Notes under the pieces: model-generated
The model's input: only the letters and a program-made list of their open reading frames with translations
What the model was told of the DNA's origin: nothing
Databases searched by the model: none
DNA from: Coptis chinensis
Lineage: Eukaryota; Streptophyta; Magnoliopsida; Ranunculales; Ranunculaceae
Length of the DNA stretch: 64,000 bases
Assembly: GCA_015680905.1 (NCBI GenBank)
Contig: CM027378.1
Location: 6,925,001-6,989,000, forward strand
Reading direction: 5' to 3'
In this document: positions 32,658-43,996 of the stretch, piece after piece
Position numbering within the stretch: the first letter of the stretch is position 1
How the letters are laid out: each line of letters starts with the position of its first letter
Program-made: the position numbers and the translations under genes

Positions 32658-34065
32658 ATGGAAAAACAAAAAATAACAAGTGAGAATGAGAGCGGGAATC
32701 CTAGAACACCAAGTAGGGTTGTAATAGAGGATGATGAGGAATCGAAGTGGGTAGAAACTGAGTTTGAGAGACTGTACGGGAAAGGTTCGCTAGAAAGGTT
32801 AATCCAAAAAAGAATGGTCAGGAATCACAATAACCTACTATCCCCGCGAGAGGAGGAAAATGATACCAACAACTCTGGGGACGCTGTTGGAGAAGTTTGA
32901 AAAGCAGAGCAAGATAAAAATGGAACACCATCAGAACACCAAGATCCTAAAAATACGGAAGAAAGAACTCAAGGGATAAAGAGAATCGCTGGAGTCGGAG
33001 AAGATGGTGGATTCATATTCAAGCACGTTACTGGAGATGCTAGTGATGAGAGAGTCAGTAAACTGGTTCCGGAAAACTCGGATCTGATAGATACAACCAC
33101 GAATATCAGGAGGAAGACGATATAGATCCAAATTACTCAGAGAAATAGAGTGAAGGCAAGAATGATGTAAATGAGAATTTGAATATGAAAGGAACTAGAA
33201 AGGAAGTATCGGAAAGTGATAAAACCACAAAGAAACATGTGAATAACAAGGGTTCATGGGCTGTGATGCTAGGAAGGAAATTAGTGGGAAAGGAAACAGT
33301 TACTTTCATTCAGCCAACTATGGTAGATGGGAAACCTATTATACATGTGAAAAGCTCAAACTTTGAAAGCTTAAATAAAAAGTATGAGGATTTGGTGGTT
33401 GGGCATTTTGTTGGAAGAAGGTTATGATATACGTATGTGAAAGAAACTGTTGCAAGGACCTGGAATACCAAGAAGTTTACCATGAACACTCATGGGGATA
33501 ACATGTTTACTTTTAGATTTGAGAGGGAGGAGGATAGACAAGCAGTGCTTGATATGGGCTGTTTTCATATTGCAAGTCAGCTATTTGTGATCAGGCCGTG
33601 GATATTGTTTGTGGAAATAGAAGCATATGAGCTGAAGACAATTCCTATATGGGTAGTCATTAAGAGGCTCCCAATGGAGATGTGGAATAAAGAGGGATTT
33701 AGCAAGGTTGCAAGTGCAATTGGGAATCCAATCTTTGTGGATAGGTTAACAGAGCAAAAAATAAGAACCTCATATGCTCGAGTGTGTGTGGAGATTTACA
33801 CAAGTTGCAAGTACCCAGAGGGTGTACCCATTGTAAAAGGAGGTTGGGAATAGAGTTTGAGTATAATTGGAAACCTGCGAGATGTTCGCACTGTGATGTA
33901 TTTGGACATACCAATTCTAAATGCCCAAAGAATACGAACCTAGCGAGAGATCCTAGAAACACAGTATGGTTAAAGAAGGAAACTAAAGGAGAGGTGAAAC
34001 AAGGGGAAGCAGGCAAGACAAATGCTGAAGTACAAGTGGTGCATGTGATTGATAAGGAGGCATAA
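32658..34065 (+). pseudogene. LINE-3 ORF1: DUF4283 plus CCHC zinc knuckle
   Basis: MEKQKITSENESGNPRTPSR starts at 32658 and an acidic and basic N-terminal region runs to 33170 with stops. From 33200 the DUF4283 domain is recognisable (GSWAVMLGRKLVGK, MFTFRFEREEDRQAVLDMGC, LFVIRPWILFVEIEAYELKT, PIWVVIKRLPMEMWNKEGF, YARVCVEI). A shift near 33790 leads to RCSHCDVFGHTNSKCPKN, a CX2CX4HX4C knuckle. Function as for LINE ORF1 RNA-binding proteins. Stops near 32898, 33123 and 33428 disable it. Confidence 0.82.
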
Positions 34066-34403
34066 TGGGAGATACCAGGAAAGAAACATAGAGCGCAAGC
34101 ACAAGTGCAAACAGAACAACAAGAACGAGAGAAAGAAAAAGATACACAATAGGCATCTAAGCAGAAAGAGAAAGAGATAACTGAAACAGAAATAGAAATG
34201 AATGAGAGGAGTATAAGGGAGACCAAAGGAGAGAACCAGAAACAGAGAAAGGGAAAGTTAGAGATCGTGGGTGTCAAGATGAGTAAAATACAGCTAAGGA
34301 GATTCTCGACGAGTGGAAGCTCAAGCCACAGTAGTAAAAATAAGGAGGTGACATATAATAGATTTAGTCACCTGAGTTCCTCGACCTCAATTTACCGTTA
34401 ATA

Positions 34404-37400
34404 ATGATAAATCTTGGATGTTGGAATATGAGGGGGGGTTAATAGAGGATTCAAGCAAGTAGAAGTCAGAAACTTGATAAAGAAGCATAAGCTAGCTCTA
34501 ATGGGATTAGTAGAAACTAAGGTTCAAGAGAAAAATATGAATGAAGTTATGAACAAATGCAGCCTAGGCTGGTTAGTAGAACATAACTATGAAGCAAGTG
34601 ACTTGGGAAAGATTTGGCTGTGCTGGGAACCAAGGGAGTGTACTATAAACATCACAGAAAGGGATATGCAACAGATAACAGCTGAGGCAACTTTAAACAA
34701 TGGCAGAAAATTTTTAGTGACGATCATCTATGTAAGCACTAAATTGAGAAAGAGAAATGAGCTGTGGAACAAACTGGTGGATATGGCCATGAGAATAATG
34801 AGTCCATGGATACTCATGGGGGACTTTAACTCTATTCTAAGCTCACATGAAAGAGTAGGAGGTACGCCAATGAGACCGCAGCACGTTTCAGACTTATTGT
34901 AATGTGTTACAATGGCTGGGCTAGTGGACATGAAGTTTAAGGGAAGTTTACTCACATGGAACAATAAATAGAAAACGAGGAAGTGGAGAAAGCTGGATAG
35001 AGTGATGGCTAACGTAGAATGGATGAGTGAATATGCAGATATAGAAGCAGAGTTTCTTACACCAGGGACAATTTCAGATCATTCTCCAATGATAACGTAC
35101 ATGGTTAACCAGAAGACACAAAGCAAGAAGTCTTTTCGATTCTTTAACTTCTGGGTAAAGGAGGAGGGATTCATGGATGTAGTGCAAACAACATAGGATA
35201 GAGAAGTAGTAGGAAACCCAATGTTTACATTCACGAAGAAAATGAAAATGCTGAAATAAGATCTGATTGAGTGGAATAGAGACAAGATTGGGAATGTTAA
35301 GACAAGGGTACAAGAGACTAAGATCGAGATTGATGAAATACAAGTAAAGATGCAAGCAGATCCTATGAATGCAGAACTGATGACAACTGAGAGAATAATA
35401 GCAAGTGAATATGTCAAAGCAGCAAAGAGTGAGGAAAGGTTCTATAAACAGAAATCAAGAGATCAGGTCATATGTCTAGGGGATGAGAATACAACTTACC
35501 TCTTTAACTCTGTAAAGACAAGGAGAGCTAGAAACAAGATTACATGCATTCTTGATGAGCAGGGTAATATGGTTGAGGACATGGATAACATAGGCGAGGA
35601 ATGTGTCAAGTTCTATAAGCAATTATATGCACCTGAGAACTTAGAGGAACCTGATTTTACACAGGTTGAGAACATCATGCCAAGGTGAGTGCTCAGTGAA
35701 AACTCAAAGATGCGACTTGAAGTATGGGTGACAAGAGATGAAATTATAGAAGCGCTAGTAGATATTGATGTGGAAAAGGCACTAGGTAATGATGGTTTTT
35801 CATCTTTGTTCTTTAAAGCTACATGGAGAATAACTGGAAATGATTTTGTGAAGGCAGTGGAGAATTTCTTCAGATCCTCTAGGATGCTGAGAGAGGTGAA
35901 TGCAACTTGTATCACCTTAGTGCCTAAGACTACATCACCACAGTCTTTAGGAAACTACAGACCCATTGCCTGCTGTAATGTATTGTATAAGTGCATTACT
36001 AAGATCATGACTATGAGAATGAGAGGATTCATGCAGGAAGTAGTGTCTCAGAACCAATATGCTTTTATTCCTGGAAGAAGTATCCAAGACAATATACTTG
36101 TCTCATGAGCTAGTACACAACTATTATAGAAACACTGGAACTCCGAGATGGGCTGCAAAGATTGATCTAAAGAAGGCCTATAACTCAGTAAGATGGGAAG
36201 CAGTTGAATACTCATTGAGAAGAATTGGAGTACCAGAGAGATTCATGGGATGGATATCAGAATGTATTAGTACCACTACCTTTGCTATAATGGTGAATGG
36301 TACCCCATACGGGTACTTCAGAAGCAAGAGAGGTATTAGACAGGAAGACCCCATATCACCTTATTTATTTGTTCTGGTGATAGAGTTATTCTCAGACTTG
36401 ATGCTACAATCAGTAAGAGATGGCACATTTACACTACATCACAAATGCAATGATCCTATTATTATTTACTTGTCATTTGCAGATGACCTTATGGCCTTCA
36501 TGCATGGAGATGTACAAATAGCTCAAAGTCTCAAATCTAACTTGAGCTACTTTAAGAAGACTTCTGGACTGGAGGTTAATATATAGAAAAGTCAATTATT
36601 CTTTGCTGGAATGGATGAGGAACTATGTACAAGAGTAAAAGACATCATTCAATTATCAAGGGGGGAACTTCCTGTCAAATACCTGGGGCTGCCTTTAATT
36701 ACTGCAAAGCTATCTTATGCAAATTGTTTGCCTTTGGTGGATAAGGTGGAGAAAATAATACAAAGCTGGAAAAGTAAGAGTTTATCATATGCAGGACGGC
36801 TACAACTCATCAAAGCTATACTGAACAACATGAGTGTATATTGGATCTCTTCATTTGTGCTCCCAAAAAGCATAATGGAAGAGGTACAAAGGCTATTCAT
36901 AAACTTCTTATGGACAGGACCAGATTGCTCGACATCACATGCGCTTATTGGATGGAGGTCTTTATGTTATCCTTATAAAGAAGGAGGGCTGGCTATAAGA
37001 GATGTGGAAACAATAAGCAAGGCTGCAAATCTGAAACATGTCTGGAAAATTCTGAGCAAGAAGGAGATGTTATGGGTTCAGTGGGTGAGCAAGCACATCA
37101 TCAAGAATAGGAATTTCTGGGAAATGAAAATACCCAATGATTATTCTTATAGCTGGAGGCAGATAATGAAGGGAAGAAAGGATGCAGAATATTTAGCAAG
37201 ATATCAAGTGGGAGATGGCAGACAAATCAATTTGTGGACATATCCATGGCATCCAACAGGGGTACTGAAATCATATTACTCACAAGCATTTGCGTACAAC
37301 TCAGTTGCGAATCCTAATGCTAAGCTGAAAAATATTATAGCTGATGGAGAGTGGAGGATACCTCAGACATTACGAGTGCATATGCCTGACATCATTCAAG

Positions 37401-38566
37401 GAATGGAGGACACAATTAACATCCATGGAGGAGAAGATAAAGTTATATGGGCTACTACTATAGATGGAAACTTCAAGATCAGAGAAACTTATCACTGCAT
37501 ACGAGAGAAAGAACTTAAGATAAGTTGGAGTCATCTGGTCTGGTATGCGAACAAGATACCGAGACACTCACTCATTTCTTGGATGTTGTTGAAGGACGGA
37601 CTGAAGACCCTTGTAAAGCTTAAAGAACAGAAAGTGGTGGATTCAACGATCTGTGTTATGTGTTGGAATGGAGAGGAGACTGAACGGCATCTATTCTTTG
37701 AGTGCGTGTTTGCATAATACACATGGATAGAAGTATTGAACAGAGCTGGGTATAATAGAACAAGGGCAAGCACTTGGGAAGAGGAACTCGATTGGATTCT
37801 CGAAACATGTCGTGGAAAAGGACTGAAGCAAGATGCGCTGAAACTGGTAACTAATGCATTTTTTCTATGGAATTTGGCAGGAAAGGAATATGAGGATATT
37901 CCAAAATGTACACAAGATAGCACAGCAAGTGGTGAACCAGATTATCAGTGATACAAAACTCAAACTGAACTCAATGACGAAGAAGATGGAGATAGGCCAG
38001 GACAAAGAAAGATTCATGGACTTGTGGAATATGCATATGGAACCGATGTTACACAATAAAGCCCATTGCAAATGGGAAAAGCCAGGGCCCAATATCTACA
38101 TATTAAACTCTGATGGAACGCTACAGGATAACAATGGAGGATAGGCCTTGGTTATAAGAAGCAATGAAAGGCAAGTAGTTGTAGCAGCTAAAGGAAAGCG
38201 AAACATCAAAGCATCGCACTCATTGAACTGCAAGAGCTTTGGCAAGGGATGAAACTAGCGAAGTAGAAGAACATAACAAGACTGGAAGCTCAAACTTATT
38301 CTACCAATGTTGTTTCTTTTATTAAAAAAAGAAATAAACACCTATGGCAAGTAAGACATATGATGGAAGATATATGTAATATGATAGAACAGTTTGAATA
38401 TTTTAACATTAGGCATGTATATAGAGAATGTAACAGACTAGCAGATGCACTAGCTAGTAATGTGCCTAGTGTAGGTTTCATAGAAGTCATCCCTAGCTCT
38501 TTGTCAGAAGATATGAAAAAAATTGTATTTGAGGATGCTAGTGGGAAAGACTATATCATATTGTAA
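34404..38566 (+). pseudogene. LINE-3 ORF2: endonuclease, RT, zf-RVT, RNase H
   Basis: ATG at 34404 reads MINLGCWNMRGG; a run of G then shifts frame to VNRGFKQVEVRNLIKKHKLA and LVETK (endonuclease Glu), MGDFNSILSSHERVGG and ISDHSPMITYM. RT follows: EKALGNDGFSSLFFKATW, NYRPIACCNVLYKCITKI, AAKIDLKKAYNSVRWEAVE, IRQEDPISPYLFVLVIEL and YLSFADDLMAFMHGD, with FADD intact. The connection and zf-RVT are in 36611-37717 (VKYLGLPLITAKLSYANCLP, CVMCWNGEETERHLFFEC). RNase H (NSDGTLQDNNGG, then ECNRLADALASNV at 38430) is broken. Inactivating stops near 34902, 35195, 35687, 36108, 36585 and 37717 are mostly TAG or TAA where Trp, Gln or Lys is expected. Confidence 0.9.
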
Positions 38567-38637
38567 TGAAGCTATTTGAGATTTATGAAAAGGGGTAGTG
38601 GACCTCTATAACAACCTCACTTGCTGATAAAAAAAAA

Positions 38638-39322
38638 TGATGGCTTTAGGAATGCCAAACTGACAGAAAATGTATTCCTTAACAAAATACACAACTGTCT
38701 TATGGTCATTGCTATGGCAAGCCATGACATCTATCCATTTTGAAACGTAGTCCATGGCAACACGAATATAAACAAAACCGTGGGAAACAGGAAAAGGACC
38801 CATGAAATCAATGCCCAAGACATAAAAAATTTCTACCACCAAAATAGGGTTTAATGGCATCATATTACGTTTAGTAATACGCCCAAGTTGTTGGCAATGA
38901 ACACACGTCTTGCAATGAACTTGGACATCTTTAAACAGGGTAGGCCAATAAAAACCACATTGAATAACTTTAGCTGCCGTTTTCATATGACTAAAATGGC
39001 CATCACACTCTTTGTCATGGCAGACGGACAAAACCTCCGGACATTCCCACTGGGGAATATAATGACGAATAATCTAATCCGCACAATACTTAAAAAGGTA
39101 GGGATCATCCCAGTATTATAGCTTAACTCTGGCCAAAAACTTCTTACGTTCATTTCTTGACCAAATATCAGGAATAATATTGGAAGCTAAATAGTTCACA
39201 ATGTCGGCATACCATGGTGCAAAACAAATAGCATAAAGATGCTCATCAGGAAAAGAATTAGGTATGTACTCTGAATCACTATCACTGTCATTAGTAAGTC
39301 TAGATAAGTGATCTACAATCAC
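38638..39322 (-). pseudogene. Athila-1 integrase, N-terminal part
   Basis: 39031-38638 reads DGHFSHMKTAAKVIQCGFYW, HCKTCVHCQQLGRITKRN (HHCC zinc domain), then GIDFMGPFPVSHGFVYIRVA with the first catalytic Asp and CQFGIPKAII, where LINE-3 cuts in. 39322-39116 (VDHLSRLTNDSDSDSEYIPN, WYADIVNYLASNIIPDIWSR) is the linker from RNase H. A stop lies near 39115. Confidence 0.85.
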
Positions 39323-39361
39323 ATTTTCTACCCCTCGTTTATCCTTAATTTCTAGGGTAAA

Positions 39362-40764
39362 CTATTGTAGGAGAAGAATCCATCGGATCAATATCTGTTT
39401 AGCATCCTTCTTGGCGAGAATGTACCTAAGAGCTGCATGGTCGGTGTAGACTAAGGTCTTAGAACCAACCAAATAAAGGCAGAATTTATCTAAAGCATAA
39501 ACCACAGCTAAAAATTTCTTTTCAGTGGTAGTGTAATTGCATTGAGCATCGATCATTTAAAGTGTTACTAGCATAATAAATTATCGTCGACTTATCATCT
39601 ATCTAGTTTTTGTCCTAACACAACATTAATAGCATAATCGCTAGCGTCGCACATAAGCTCGAAAGGTTTAGACCAATCGGAAGGCTGTATAATCGGTGCA
39701 GATGTTAAAGCGGCCTTTAAAGTTGCAAAAGCCTGCTTGCAGTCAAAATTGAAATCAAAGATGGCATCTTTCAAAAGCAGATTAGTTAAAGGCCTAGCTA
39801 TTTTCGAAAAATCTTTGATAAAACGCCTATAGAAACCTACATGGCCTAAAAAGGCTCTAATGTCACGAACAGTCCGTGGTATAGGTAAAGACGCTATCTT
39901 ATCCAATTTAGTCTTATCTACTTCTATGACGTCACTAGATACAATATGACCTAACACTATCCTTTTTTTTACCATAAAATGACATTTCTCCCAATTTAAA
40001 ACCAGATTTTTCTTCTCACATCGTGTCAACACCTGAGAAAGGTTAGACATGCACTCACTAAAAGAGTCTCCATAGATAGAAAAATCATCCATAAAAACTT
40101 CCATAAAGAGCTCCACCATGTCACTAAAAATATGAAGCATACACCGCTGGAAGGTACCAGGAGCATTACAGAGACCAAAAGGCATCCGTTTATACACATA
40201 TGTTCCAAAAGGACATGTGAAGGTAGTCTTTTCTTGGTCATCAGGATAAATAATGATATGAAAATAGCCAGAATAGCCATCTAAAAAACAATAATAAGTA
40301 TGACCAGCTAGACGTTCGAGCATCTGATCTATAAAGGGTAAAGGAAAGTGATCATTTCGTGTCATGGTGTTTAAGCATCTATAATCAATACAGATCCTCC
40401 ATTTCATAGGAACACGCATGGAAACATATTCACCCGCAGCATTACGAACAATGGTAACCCCCAATTTCTTAGGGACTACATGAATAGGGCTTACCCATTT
40501 ACTATCGCAAATGGGATATATGATCCCCGCATCGAGTAACCGTAAGACTTTATCCCTGACCACCTCTTTCATAGCATGGTTCAAATGACATTGAGGTTTG
40601 CATGAAGTCTTCGCATTATCCTCCAAATGGATGTGATGCGTGCATAGACCAGGGTCAATCCCTTTAATGTCATCTAGGGACCAACCGATCGCGGAACGAT
40701 GTTCCCTAATCACCCTAATCAAACGTGCTTCTTCATCAGTAGATAACTGAGAAGATATGATCAC
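39362..40764 (-). pseudogene. Athila-1 reverse transcriptase and RNase H
   Basis: A 389-codon open stretch (40764-39595) holds the complete Ty3/gypsy RT: HHIHLEDNAKTSCKPQCHLN, WVSPIHVVPKKLGVTIVRNA, MKWRICIDYRCLNTMTRNDH, FPLPFIDQMLERLAG, FGTYVYKRMPFGLCNAPGTF and FMEVFMDDFSIYGDSFSECM with an intact MDD catalytic core. The RNase H begins PFELMCDASDYAINVVLGQK, reaches a stop at 39595, and resumes 39556-39362 ([39 protein letters not shown]). Role: copies element RNA into cDNA and degrades the RNA strand. RT is the best preserved part of the element. Confidence 0.92.
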
Positions 40765-40788
40765 TGGATGACTACCATCTAGACCAAG

Positions 40789-41744
40789 CTAGATATATTT
40801 CAACTCAGCAGGAAGAGATTTAAGCACAGGGGTGGGAGGAATGGGTAAAAAGGATTCCGAAGGATCCTCTTCTTGAGTAGTGAAGACCTGTTTAGGTAAG
40901 AGGTCCTCGAACTCGAAAAATGGAGCGACAGAAGGATCTAAGATAGAGGTAGAATTGAAAAGGGCGTTGACGTCCTCCAAGTAGGAGTCATTATCAAAAT
41001 CAAAGCTACCTAAGGAAAGGAACTGGTGCATCTGATTTTCTGAAAACGTATTGTTGAAATAATCTTAAGCTAAGCTATCGATCATGCTAACCTCCCCATC
41101 TATAGATAAATTGGGTAATTGTTTCATCATTTTGAAAACATTTATCTCAACAGAAAGATGACCAAAGGACATGGACATCGAACCATCGTAGCAGTTTATG
41201 AGTGCGTTGGTAGTTGTCAAGAAAAGACGCCCTAAAATGATAAGAACAGAGTCGTTAGCGACTTCTGTGTCTAGGATAACGAAGTCTGCTCGGTAGAAAA
41301 TCTTGAACCTTAACCAGCACGTTTTCAACAACACCCTTAGGATACTTAATAGACCAATCCGTTAATTGCAACGTCATTTTAGTAGGTTGCATCTCCTGTA
41401 GACCTATTTGCTTATATAAATAATAAGGGAGTAAGTTAACACTCGCTCCCAGGTCTAATAGCGCAGTCATCGTATGAGTATCCCCCAAGGTGCATTGTAC
41501 AATAGGACGACCAGGGTTCTTAAACTTAACGATTCCATTCTGTTTAGAAAGAGTTGGAAACTGTTCAGTTAAAAAGGCGTCTTTTGGTATATTGGTTTTC
41601 CGCCTAGTAGTGCACAACTCTTTTAGAAACTTAGCATGCTGTGGTAACTTTTTAATAGCGTTAAGAAAAGGTAGGTTAATCGTTAGATTTTTAAAAACTT
41701 CTCTAATCTCATCAAAGTTAGTATCCTTGTGTAATATGGTTAAT
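40789..41744 (-). pseudogene. Athila-1 protease and pro-RT linker
   Basis: 41617-41255 carries NIPKDAFLTEQFPTLSKQNG, PIVQCTLGDTHTMTALLDLG and ASVNLLPYYLYKQIGLQEMQ. DLGAS here stands for the D-T/S-G active site of retroviral-type aspartic proteases; Athila-type elements are known to have this DLGAS form. 41334-41065 (VNDSVLIILGRLFLTTTNAL, INCYDGSMSMSFGHLSVEIN) completes the protease fold in another frame. 41031-40789 is the Asp/Glu/Pro-rich linker to RT. Frameshifts separate the parts. Confidence 0.82.
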
Positions 41745-41746
41745 CT

Positions 41747-43479
41747 CTAGGGAAACGGTGGGTTCTCTCTATATTTAGCATATGGATCAATGTGAGTTTT
41801 AACCTTGGCCATTTTCCTCTTAGGTTGAGGTTTAACTGGTACCTCTACAGGAGTAAGATCATCAGTTACTACTTCGGTATCTAGTAAAATATCAGGTGTA
41901 GGGACCACTGGTGGGGTAACAACAGGCATCATTACGGCGTTATCTACCACTCTGCCAAAACGGAGAGTGGTGATGGCATGTAGCTCACCTACAATGATAT
42001 TTTCATTACTAGGATTACCGGTTACTTCAAAGGCTGTGTTTGACATTTTAAGATTAGGTACGGCTTGACCTGGAAACATACCTTTTGGTGGGGCTTTCTC
42101 TTGGGTTAACTGTTGGGTTAAATGATTAATGGATTGTAAAATTTGTTTGAGTCATGGATTGGAAAAGTCGTTGGCTAACCTGTATGAAGGGATCAAGATG
42201 ATCCGGTTGTGTAGGTGTAGTGGTCACAGGTGGTGTGACTAGAACTATCTCATGCAGATTATTAACAGGTGGGTTGCGATAGTTATTAGTAACTGGAACG
42301 ATACCTTTATTAGCATTATAATTATTATTATAATTACCTTGTCCTTGTCCTTGTCTCGGTGGAGCTTGATTATAATTTGGCGCTTGCCTAACATTTTTAT
42401 TATTAAACCCTGGAGGTGTAACGTGATTTCCAACCAAAGTTGGGATGTTGTCTCCAAGGCGCGTTAGGTTCACTATTAATGGAATAAACATTGTCCGGTT
42501 GAGCGGATGGTTGTTCATAGACTAGAGGACAATAGGAGTCGGGATGCTCAAGGTTGTAACAGAAATTACACAGAAGAGTGTTGACGTTCATGATAGGAGT
42601 AAGTTGTTGTTGGACAGAAATGGCTTCTACCTTTTTATTGAGCGAGATTCGATTAAAGTTTTAAGCTCAGGATCAGATTTAACCTCAAACATACTGGCAG
42701 CCTTAATTGTGGAAGAAGAATTACTGAAGCGGGGGATGTCATTACTCCCCAGTTATTTTGACGTTTAAATTGATCTTCCAAAAACCTATAAGCCTTAGAG
42801 GCACCTTTACTAAGGAAACTAGCCCCAGTCATTATATCAAGAACCTCTTTATGGTGATGTAAAAACCCTTTGAAAAAGGCACGAACAAGCGTGTCTTTCG
42901 CAAAGTTATGATGTGGACACTCAATGAGAATATCAGTGAACCGATTCCAGGCCTCTGAAAAGGATTCATGAGGATTCTGGCAGAAAGAATGAATCTTTTG
43001 AAGCATTTCATCTGTCTTTAGCGGTGGCAAAACTGTTCCATGAATAATTGAACAAGTTTAGCCCATGAGTCCACAGAATTAGGTGCTTGGGCAGTTAACC
43101 AAGATGTCGCCTTATCGGCGAGGGTGAAAGGAAACACCCTCAATTTAATTTGCTCCGAACCAACAGTAGGATGATGAAATGTGATAAGAACTTGTTCTAT
43201 CCTATGCATATGTTGATAAGGCTTCTCATGGTCTAACCCATGAAAAACCGGTAACAAATTAAATATATTCAGGGGGATTCGAAAATCCCCCACTGGGTCT
43301 GCAAGAACGATGCACGACTTAGGAATATCATTAAGGGCCTTGTAAAAATCAGATAGAGGAGTCTCTGTTTTGTCAGCCATTGGTGCAGGTGTAGTGTGTG
43401 GTATTCTAGATAGGCGTGTGCATTGACGTTTACGATAAATAATCGAAGATGGTTTACTAATACCGGACCTTAGTCTCAT
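41747..43479 (-). pseudogene. Athila-1 gag
   Basis: The 43479 ATG (MRLRSGISKPSSII) or, more likely in core length, MADKTETPLSDFYK at 43381 starts the protein. The capsid domain follows: DEKPYQHM-like HGLDHEKPYQHMHRIEQVLI, LRVFPFTLADKATSWLTAQA, WAKLVQLFMEQF, then after a shift near 43020 ILIECPHHNFAKDTLVRAFF and KGFLHHHKEVLDIMTGASFL. A zinc knuckle CNFCYNLEHPDSYC is at about 42570, followed by an Asn/Gln-rich tail (42518-42126) and a Pro/Val-rich C-terminus to 41747. The order is that of Athila gag. At least four frame breaks. Confidence 0.88.
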
Positions 43480-43717
43480 ACAAGGCTAAGGCCAATATAA
43501 AGCAAACTACGAACAAATAGTCAAACAACCCTGATATGCTAGAAAAAATCCTCTAAAAGGAGAGGCGAGGAGTGGAAGAAGGAATACCTAAATGCCTCCT
43601 TACTACGCGTTTGAATAGCGTCTTGTATACGCGATCACAGTGTATTCACGAAGTTAGAAACACTAAATAACTTAAATGAAATGAGTTGGAAACTAACTTG
43701 TGAAAATCAGGCAAATT

Positions 43718-43850
43718 CAGAAGTGGGCGCGCGCGCGCTTGGAACTAGGCATAGAAGGGCGCGTGCACCCTCTTGCCTGAACCAATGTCCAATGTTTTTA
43801 GGGCGCGCGTGCTCTCGAGATAGCCTACTATGGGCGTGGGTGCGCTCCGT
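43718..43850 (-). promoter_or_regulatory. GC-rich leader upstream of gag (Athila-1)
   Basis: GTGGGCGCGCGCGCGCTTGG, ATAGAAGGGCGCGTGCACCC, TCTTGCCTGAACCAATGTCC and TTTTAGGGCGCGCGTGCTCT line up one after another with 29190-29330. It lies between the primer-binding site and gag, where packaging or translation signals of LTR elements usually are. Confidence 0.6.
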
Positions 43851-43977
43851 GTAGATTTCTAAAAAAAAATATTTTCTGAACCAAACAAACACAGTCATAA
43901 CCAAACAAGGGTGGGTGGGTTTCATGGAATTTTGGTAGGGACGAAAATACTAAAGGAAACGAATTTAAACAGAACTA

Positions 43978-43994
43978 GGATGGCAACAACGCCA
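43978..43994 (-). other. Primer-binding site of Athila-1
   Basis: TGGCGTTGTTGCCATCC on the minus strand starts two bases after the 5' LTR end. It resembles the TGGCGCCGTTG-type sites of Athila elements with substitutions. Confidence 0.75.
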
Positions 43995-43996
43995 TT

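Larger units (their letters stand above)
32568..38637 (+). mobile_element. LINE-3: full-length-like plus-strand L1-type element
   Basis: About 6.07 kb, flanked by a 14-bp duplication. Contains 5' leader, ORF1 (DUF4283, CCHC), ORF2 (endonuclease, RT, zf-RVT, RNase H) and a 3' end GCTGATAAAAAAAA, the common short A-tail of plant L1 elements. It differs in sequence from LINE-1, -2 and -4, so it is another family. It landed inside the catalytic core of the Athila-1 integrase. Confidence 0.92.
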
